Below, piece by piece: positions 58,718 to 64,000 of a stretch of 64,000 nt of DNA. The number at the start of each line of letters is the position of its first letter. Positions within the stretch are counted from its first letter, which is position 1. The notes beneath the pieces are model-generated. The model was not told the origin of the DNA and did not search any database. It worked only from the letters and a program-made list of their open reading frames with translations. This stretch comes from Nocardioides allogilvus (GTDB lineage Bacteria; Actinomycetota; Actinomycetes; Propionibacteriales; Nocardioidaceae). The stretch is taken from positions 434,001 through 498,000 of the forward strand of contig NZ_PZYX01000001.1 of NCBI RefSeq assembly GCF_003047285.1. Reading direction: 5' to 3'. The position numbers were made by a program, and so were the translations under genes.

Positions 58718-60164
58718 CGGCTTCCTCGGAACGGCGGGCCGCGGGCAGGCGGATGATGAAGGACGACCCGGGCGCTTCATCGGGCTCGGCCAGGGTCAAC
58801 GTGCCGCCGTGCTCGCTCACCAGGCGGCGGGCCACGCTGAGGCCGATGCCCTGACCGGGGGAGTCGCTGCGGTGGACCCCCCAGTCGAAGATGCCGTCGC
58901 GGGCCTCGAGCGGGACGCCGGGGCCGGCGTCGATGACGGCGATCTCCACGAGGTCCTGCTCGGCGGTCACGGAGACCCTGCTCGCGGTGCCGCCGTGCGT
59001 GGCCGCGTTGTCGAGCAGGATGCCGAGGGCCTCGGCGACGTCGTCGGGCCGCGCGTGCACGGCGGTACCTCCGCTGGGCTCCCACTCGACGGTGCGGCCC
59101 TGGGCGCGCTGCGACTGGAGGAGCACGTCGAGGGTGGAGTCGAGGTCCACCGGGCCCGGTGTCTGTGGCGCCTGCGGCACCACCAGCCGCTCGAGCCGAT
59201 CGAGCTCGGTGCGGATGGCCCGCTCGAGCCGGTCGTGGGTCAGGGGGCTGATCGCGCGGTCGTCGAGCAGCCGCGCGGCACTGGCGGCACCGGCGACGGT
59301 GCTGCGGATCTCGTGGAGCTGCTCGCGGCTCCCGCGCAGGTTGGTCTCGATCTCCAGCAGCGAGCCCTCCAGCACGATCGCGCGTCGGTGCTGGGTGGCC
59401 AGCGCGTCGCGGAGCAGGAAGAAGCTGGCGCTGGCCCACAGCGCGGCCGCGCCGACCAGGGCGGTCGCCGCCGCCAGGTCGGTGGCCCAGCCCTCGACGG
59501 CGCCGGAGCGGACCGCGTGGGCGATGCCGATCAGGAGCACCGTCGACGCGAGGCGGTGGCGGGCCCAGGCGATCTGGTTGTGGTCGTGCAGCACCAGTCC
59601 GGCGATGGCCAGGTGGCCGGCCACGATGGCGGCCGCCAGGCCCCACGCGGGCGTCGCCGACACGACCAGCGGCGGTTCGACGTGCACGAGTGCGTGCAGG
59701 AACATGAGCCCGATCGCCAGCCCGATCCCCAGCAGCAGCGGCTGAGGGTTCCGAACGGCCCGCCAGCCGAGGAGCAGGAGGACGAGCACCAGGACCGCCG
59801 CCAGCAGGTCGATCGCACTGCTCATCGCGAGGTTGCGCGAACCCGAGATGGGCTCGGCCAGGTCGTGGCTCGTCGAGACGAGCACCTGCACCGACATCAC
59901 CACGGCGGCCGTCACCGTCCAGCTGTGTCGCCGACTCGGCGTCGTGAGCCAGTGGAAGTAGAGGAGCAGCGCCGCGAGCAGCAGCAGCACTCCGGCCACC
60001 ACGGAGGCGATGAGTGCCGCTGAGTGCACCCGCTGCGAGTCGCGTGCGGTCGACAGCACCACGACGACGGGGGCTCCTGCGAGCCCCGCGGCCAGCAGCC
60101 CCTCCTGCCAGCTCTCGATGATCTTGTTCGTCTGTCCCTTGTCATGCACGAATTCACGCCCCAT
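58701..60164 (-). CDS. Membrane sensor histidine kinase
   Basis: A 487-residue kinase. About eight N-terminal membrane helices (for example VAGVLLLLAALLLYFHW and LLLGIGLAIGLMFLHALVHV) form a MASE-like sensor. The DHp His is in LHEIRSTVAGAA (about residue 283); the ATPase has LGILLDNAATHG (N box), DAGPGVP (G1) and GQGIGLSVARRL. The stimulus is unknown. The start at 60164 (MGREFVHDKGQ) is preferred over a GTG 13 codons upstream. Confidence 0.92.
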   Translation of the reverse strand: MGREFVHDKGQTNKIIESWQEGLLAAGLAGAPVVVVLSTARDSQRVHSAALIASVVAGVLLLLAALLLYFHWLTTPSRRHSWTVTAAVVMSVQVLVSTSHDLAEPISGSRNLAMSSAIDLLAAVLVLVLLLLGWRAVRNPQPLLLGIGLAIGLMFLHALVHVEPPLVVSATPAWGLAAAIVAGHLAIAGLVLHDHNQIAWARHRLASTVLLIGIAHAVRSGAVEGWATDLAAATALVGAAALWASASFFLLRDALATQHRRAIVLEGSLLEIETNLRGSREQLHEIRSTVAGAASAARLLDDRAISPLTHDRLERAIRTELDRLERLVVPQAPQTPGPVDLDSTLDVLLQSQRAQGRTVEWEPSGGTAVHARPDDVAEALGILLDNAATHGGTASRVSVTAEQDLVEIAVIDAGPGVPLEARDGIFDWGVHRSDSPGQGIGLSVARRLVSEHGGTLTLAEPDEAPGSSFIIRLPAARRSEEADVRGA

Positions 60165-60515
60165 GCCCCTAGTGCCGAGACAAGGCCTTCCCCGCCTTGC
60201 CAAGACTCCCTCTTCGGGTGATCACCGGACCACCGTCAACGGTGCGTTCCCCCGAGGGCCGCTCAACGAAATGTAGGTCTCATCTTGCTAGGACCCATTC
60301 GATGATCAACTGATACCCAATTCTGGGCAATGGTGGGCTAGACGGGCGTGGCGCCTCGATCGCGAGCGCTCCCGCATCCCCAAATCGGTGGACGTCGGGC
60401 ACCTCCGGCCTTGCGCGGGCAACGGCTCGTGCATCGTGCCAGCCATGGGCGTGACGGCACGTCCTCGTGCCGCGGGAGAGCGAAGATGCGCGCAAGTCTG
60501 GTGGAGGCAGAGCCG
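60165..60515. other. Regulatory spacer between the kinase and the orphan LuxR gene
   Basis: 351 bases without a gene. It contains an AT-richer tract at 60270-60340 with TAGGAC at 60290-60295 and a CCCA-ATTC-TGGG dyad near 60314-60325. Two divergent promoters are expected here. No copy of the GCAAATGCG core was seen. Confidence 0.4.
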
Positions 60516-61229
60516 ATGAGTTCCACGGCCCCAGCAGGTGTCGTGCTGGTCCTGTCCCGGCTGCTGCTCATCTCGCAGGCGGTCGGTGCGGCGCTGCGGG
60601 GGCGCGGCATCGAGGCCGCGGCAGCGTCCTGGGCCGAGGGGATCCAGCGCGCCACGACCGAGCTGGGCGAGGACGACGTGGTGCTGTTGTTCGACGACCT
60701 GGAGGATCGCGATGCGGTGCTGGCCGCGCAGGCCCTGATCAGCCAGTCCTCCGCCCAGTTCCTGGTGCTCACCCACCGCGCCGAAGGTGCGGCCTGGGGA
60801 GCCGTGCTCGCCAGCGGAGCGGCGGGGGTGATGCCCACCGGGTCGTCCCTGGTCGACGTCAACGCGGCGCTCGCGTCCGTGCGCGCCGGCGGCTCGCCCC
60901 TGGGCGACGTGCACCGCACGCGCCTGATGCGTGAGTGGTTCCGCTGGTTGGCCGAGGACAACGCCCTGCGCATCCGGCTGGCGAGCCTCTCGCCCCGCGA
61001 ACGCGAGACCCTCGACCTGCTGGCCGAGGGACGCCGCGTGAGCGACATCGTCGTCGAGCTCGGGGTCGCGGAGACGACGGTGCGCAGCCACATCCGCTCC
61101 ATCCGCCGCAAGCTCCACGTGGGGTCCCAGCTGGCGGCCGTCGCGGTGGTGCACCGGATGGGCGGCAGCGTCCGGACGATGGACGGCCCCCGACCCGTCC
61201 TGCCCGGGCCCCGGCGCTCGGCACCGTAG
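60516..61229 (+). CDS. LuxR-family regulator with degenerate receiver
   Basis: A 237-residue protein with a receiver-like N-terminal domain and a LuxR C-terminal DNA-binding domain (LSPRERETLDLLAEGRRVSD, VAETTVRSHIRSIRRKL). The receiver has lost the acidic pair (Ser14-Arg15 in VLVLSRLLLI) and the active-site Lys (PTGSS), but keeps an Asp at LLFDDLED, so it is probably not phosphorylated in the normal way. The start at 60516 has GGAGG 8 bases upstream. Divergent from the two-component pair. Confidence 0.85.
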   Translation: MSSTAPAGVVLVLSRLLLISQAVGAALRGRGIEAAAASWAEGIQRATTELGEDDVVLLFDDLEDRDAVLAAQALISQSSAQFLVLTHRAEGAAWGAVLASGAAGVMPTGSSLVDVNAALASVRAGGSPLGDVHRTRLMREWFRWLAEDNALRIRLASLSPRERETLDLLAEGRRVSDIVVELGVAETTVRSHIRSIRRKLHVGSQLAAVAVVHRMGGSVRTMDGPRPVLPGPRRSAP

Positions 61230-61286
61230 CCGACCACCGCGGGCCGCGCGCGCAGCCCGGAGGCGGTCAACCCCTAGGCTGGCCCC

Positions 61287-62072
61287 GTGATTGACGCGAC
61301 TCCCGACCCCACCACCCTCGACGACCACGCCTTTGCAGTCTGGGCGGCGGAGGCTGCCGGAGAGGTCCTGCTCCGGGTCCGCGCCGAGAGCGGTCTCGAG
61401 GGCAAGGAGCTCAAGGACGCCGGCGACGCCGCGGCCCAGGAGCTGTTGGCACGGCTGCTCGCCGAGCACCGCCCGGACGACGCCGTGCTGAGCGAGGAGG
61501 CGACCGACGACAAGGCGCGGCTGAGTGCCGACCGCGTCTGGATCATCGACCCCCTCGACGGCACCCGCGAGTTCTCCGAGCCGCCGCGCGACGACTGGGC
61601 CGTCCACGTCGCTCTCTGGGAGGCGTCTGCCGGCGGCGACGGCCTCACCGCCGGCGCCGTGGCCCAGCCCGCGCTGGGGGAGACCTTCAACACCGGTGCG
61701 CCCGGCGCCGTACCCGCCCGCACGTCCACGCGTCCGCGCATCGCCGTCTCCCGCACCCGCCCGCCCGCCTTCGTCGAGGCGCTCGCCGCCGAGATCGACG
61801 CCGAGCTCGTCCCCATGGGATCGGCGGGCGTGAAGGTCATGAGCGTCGTGCGCGACCTCGCCGACGCCTACGTCCACGCCGGCGGGCAGTACCAGTGGGA
61901 CAACGCTGCTCCGGTGGCGGTCGCTCGCGCGGCGGGCCTGCACTGCTCGCGCGTCGACGGCTCCCCGCTCGTCTACAACGAGGACGACACCTCGCTGCCC
62001 GACCTGATCGTGTGCCGGCCCGAGCTCGCCGAGCAGATCATCGACTTCGTCAAACGCCACGGCACGGACTGA
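61287..62072 (+). CDS. cysQ: 3'(2'),5'-bisphosphate nucleotidase (CysQ-like)
   Basis: A 261-residue inositol-monophosphatase-fold enzyme. The metal sites are EEATDD and DPLDGTREF, with WDNAAPVAVARAAG near the C-terminus. CysQ-type enzymes remove the 3'-phosphate from PAP/PAPS in sulfate assimilation; inositol or related phosphates are alternatives. A TAGGCT box at 61275-61280 lies 6 bases before the GTG (probably leaderless). A sulfotransferase (15479) in the same window would produce PAP. Confidence 0.9.
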   Translation: MIDATPDPTTLDDHAFAVWAAEAAGEVLLRVRAESGLEGKELKDAGDAAAQELLARLLAEHRPDDAVLSEEATDDKARLSADRVWIIDPLDGTREFSEPPRDDWAVHVALWEASAGGDGLTAGAVAQPALGETFNTGAPGAVPARTSTRPRIAVSRTRPPAFVEALAAEIDAELVPMGSAGVKVMSVVRDLADAYVHAGGQYQWDNAAPVAVARAAGLHCSRVDGSPLVYNEDDTSLPDLIVCRPELAEQIIDFVKRHGTD

Positions 62073-62078
62073 GCTGAC

Positions 62079-63014
62079 CTACGGCAGCGCCTCCGGGTGC
62101 TGCTCCAGGTAGTCGTCGACCGGGACCGGCCGACGGGCGGCATAGCCCTCCTCGAGCCACACGCTGCCGCGCTCCGTGAGGTAGTAGACCTGCCAGGCGT
62201 GATAGCCGTCGAGTGCGCGCGGCCTCTGCTGCATGACGCGGGCGTGCAGGCTCACGCCCCGGACGTACGCCGCTGAGTTGTTGTAGCGCCGCAGGGCACC
62301 CGCCTTGTCACGACCGAAGCCGTTGGCCTGCAGCAGCCGGGCGGCGGCCATGATCGCGTCGCGCGGGTCGTGGATGTCGCCACCCTCGCCGTAGATGTCC
62401 CAGGTGCTCGGCAGGAACTGCATGGGCCCCTGCGCGCCCGCGACCGAGGTGCCGCGGATCCGGCCGAACGCCGTCTCCACGAAGTTGATCGCGGCGAGGT
62501 ACTCCCACTCGACGCCGTAGCGCCGCTCGGCGTCGCGGTAGTGACGCCTCAGCTCCGCCGCCGCGGCCGGTCGCACGATGCGCCACGCAGGAAGCTCGTC
62601 GGCGAGGTCGGCGGCGGTCGTGGGATGCATCGACCGGAAGGCCAGGCGGGCCTCGAGGTTGGTGCGGGTCTGCGCGCGGAACCGGCGGGGGAGTCGCTCG
62701 AGCACCCGCTCCGTCCAGCGCGGGTGAGTGCTGACCTCCCGGACCGCCAGCTGCTCGGCGTGCCCGGCGACCTCGACCCGGTCAGGCGTCGCCTCGGGGT
62801 CGGTGATCACGTCGAGGGCGGCCGCGAGCAGCCGGGCGGCGTCGGCCGCACCGGTCGGGCGGCGGGGGCCGTCGGCCAGCGGGTCCGTGGTCGGGGTGGC
62901 GAGCGGCGTACGCGCTGATGGATCGGCCGGCGACGAAGGGGCACGGTCCTGCGCGCACGCGGGCGCACCGGCCAGCATGAGGAGTACGGCGAGGAGCCCT
63001 GCGGCACGGGTCAC
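62079..63014 (-). CDS. Secreted lytic transglycosylase (SLT domain)
   Basis: A 311-residue exported peptidoglycan lyase. A signal peptide (AAGLLAVLLMLAGAPACAQ) precedes a Pro/Ser-rich region. The goose-lysozyme/SLT domain has AINFVETAFGRIRG (catalytic Glu) and SVAGAQGPMQFLPSTWDIYG; DIHDPRDAIMAAARLLQANG completes it. The region before the signal-peptide Cys does not fit a lipobox well, so it is probably secreted rather than lipid-anchored. TACGCT at 63021-63026 lies 6 bases before the GTG. Confidence 0.93.
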   Translation of the reverse strand: MTRAAGLLAVLLMLAGAPACAQDRAPSSPADPSARTPLATPTTDPLADGPRRPTGAADAARLLAAALDVITDPEATPDRVEVAGHAEQLAVREVSTHPRWTERVLERLPRRFRAQTRTNLEARLAFRSMHPTTAADLADELPAWRIVRPAAAAELRRHYRDAERRYGVEWEYLAAINFVETAFGRIRGTSVAGAQGPMQFLPSTWDIYGEGGDIHDPRDAIMAAARLLQANGFGRDKAGALRRYNNSAAYVRGVSLHARVMQQRPRALDGYHAWQVYYLTERGSVWLEEGYAARRPVPVDDYLEQHPEALP

Positions 63015-63050
63015 CCGGCCAGCGTACGGACTGCCTTGCGAACGAGCACG

Positions 63051-63075
63051 ACCCCCGGAGCCGGGCTCCGGGGGT
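63051..63075 (-). terminator. Strong hairpin after the small secreted gene
   Basis: An 11-bp perfect stem (ACCCCCGGAGC with GCTCCGGGGGT) and a CGG loop, in the 83-base gap between two minus-strand genes. No T-tract. Confidence 0.75.
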
Positions 63076-63097
63076 CGGTCGGGTGATCAGCTGGTGA

Positions 63098-63751
63098 TCA
63101 GTAGACGTAGTACTTCTTCGTGAAACCGAAGTAGTGCGTGTCGCTCGGCACCGTGACGCTGAACTTGAAGCCGCGCTGGTTGGGGGCCTTGAAGCGGAAG
63201 GCGCCCTTGTTGTTGGTCTTGATCTTCTTCCAGGCGACGTACTTCTTGCCCTTCTTGCGCTTGATGACGACCTTCTTGTTGGCGAAGTCGGGCTTGATCT
63301 TGCCGAGGATGACCAGGCCCTTCGTCTTGAGGGTGTCGGTGCGCTGGACGCCGACGGTCGCCGGAGCCGACTCGCTCGGGGTGTAGACGTCGCCGTTGCT
63401 GGCGTTGAAGCCGCTGTAGACGACCTTGTACTGCGCGTTGGACTCGGGCTTCACGTCGAAGAAGAAGAAGCTGCCCGCGGTGTCGTCGGTCTGGATCGTG
63501 GTCCACACCGGCGTCTTGGTCGTGTAGACCTGCAGCGACGCGGTGCCGTAGAAGACGCTGCCGCCACTGGTGTCGGTCACGGCGCCGTTGATGGTGATGT
63601 CGTCGCCGTACTCGACGCCGGGCGCGCTCGCGGTGATGGTGACCGCAGTGGTGTAGGTCGTGGCCGCACTGGCCGGCGAGCTGATCGCCACCGGCACCAG
63701 GCCGACCAGACCGGCCGTGATCGTCCCCGCGATGATTCGTGTGAAGCGCAT
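63098..63751 (-). CDS. Small secreted beta-sandwich protein
   Basis: A 217-residue exported protein of unknown function. Signal peptide IIAGTITAGLVGLVPVAISS; the mature part has a first Ig-like region (TTAVTITASAPGVEYGDD) and a second module with KKVVIKRKKGKKYVAWKKIK and GAFRFKAPNQRGFKFSVTV. The second matches the small beta-modules of the protease and GH16 proteins. No catalytic motif is seen. A strong hairpin lies just after its stop. Confidence 0.8.
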   Translation of the reverse strand: MRFTRIIAGTITAGLVGLVPVAISSPASAATTYTTAVTITASAPGVEYGDDITINGAVTDTSGGSVFYGTASLQVYTTKTPVWTTIQTDDTAGSFFFFDVKPESNAQYKVVYSGFNASNGDVYTPSESAPATVGVQRTDTLKTKGLVILGKIKPDFANKKVVIKRKKGKKYVAWKKIKTNNKGAFRFKAPNQRGFKFSVTVPSDTHYFGFTKKYYVY

Positions 63752-63921
63752 AGCTCCGAGTCCCCTCTCGATGGGTGCGTGGCACCCGCTGTGTCGTGTC
63801 AGGGGCCGGCAGCCGACCCGCTGGCGAGCACGCTACCCAGCCGTCAGGGGGGTCAAACCACAGGTTGTCCGTAGACTTGCCACGACCCCCCATCCGCACC
63901 CGGCTGGGGGTCTCTCCGCGT
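63752..63921. other. Spacer before the window-edge gene
   Basis: 170 bases with no gene. It holds a GACCCCC/GGGGGTC hairpin (63884-63912) and TAGACT at about 63871-63876, which could be a -10 for the plus-strand reading frame that follows. Confidence 0.35.
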
Positions 63922-64000
63922 GTGCACGCGGATGTCGATGCTGTGATGGAGGTCGTCGTGCAGGACCACAAGACTCCGCTGACCGCGGTGGCCGATGCCG
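63922..64000 (+). CDS. Start of an unidentified gene (cut by window edge)
   Basis: An open frame beginning at a GTG (alternatively the ATG at 63946) and running off the window: DAVMEVVVQDHKTPLTAVAD is visible. There is too little to name a family, and the start is not supported by a clear ribosome site. Confidence 0.3.
   Translation, partial: MHADVDAVMEVVVQDHKTPLTAVADA

Overview
The window is GC-rich, gene-dense chromosomal DNA from an actinobacterium. The haem genes (hemE, hemY/cgoX and the coproheme decarboxylase chdC), the LigD/LigC-type ligase parts, the glmU-prs-rplY-pth run and the style of the genes point to a Nocardioides-like member of the Nocardioidaceae. That placement is an inference from gene content. 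Many starts are preceded by a TAnnnT box only 6-7 nt upstream, which suggests widespread leaderless transcription.

Bases 1-14.3 kb are mostly housekeeping: the start of ribonuclease D, a DUF3000 gene, hemE, a drug-type ABC exporter with a divergent TetR regulator, an NYN/LOTUS RNA-binding protein, a DUF4349 lipoprotein, the cgoX-chdC pair, three paralogous secreted lipoproteins, msrB, a quinone-type oxidoreductase, a stand-alone LigD polymerase domain and a DinB-like enzyme. From 14.3 to 22.8 kb the content is more accessory: an AbiEi/DUF559-like gene bracketed by two identical 44-bp hairpin repeats, a sulfotransferase, a secreted DUF4082/beta-helix protein, a GT4-Stealth fusion and a LigC-type DNA ligase.

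At 22.8 kb lies tRNA-Gln(UUG). Its 3' end plus flank is repeated 3.2 kb downstream (29 of 32 bases identical), and a shorter 14-base copy occurs at 27.69 kb. The repeats bracket only secreted proteins (a metzincin protease, a GH16 hydrolase and an RTX-like repeat protein) and no integrase. This looks like a tRNA-targeted island or stacked cargo cassettes. A desaturase-reductase fusion, a PucR regulator, a metallo-beta-lactamase-fold protein and a lipase follow, then the conserved glmU-prs-rplY-pth block.

From 37.3 to 61.2 kb is a large exopolysaccharide/cell-surface glycan locus: glycosyltransferases, a tandem-duplicated Cys-rich unknown protein, a nucleotide-sugar module (C-methyltransferase, glucose-1-phosphate cytidylyltransferase, PIG-L deacetylase, epimerase, DUF4910 aminopeptidase-like protein), a Wzx flippase, a beta-helix protein, Wzz-like and Wzy-like proteins, an AsnB-type amidotransferase, a GT2-GT4 fusion and the initiating undecaprenyl-phosphate sugar-phosphate transferase. 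A two-component system and a LuxR protein with a degenerate receiver lie at its end. A palindrome with a GCAAATGCG core lies upstream of the sugar transferase and recurs upstream of the duplicated-domain protein. The window ends with a CysQ-like phosphatase, a lytic transglycosylase, a small secreted protein and the start of an unidentified gene.
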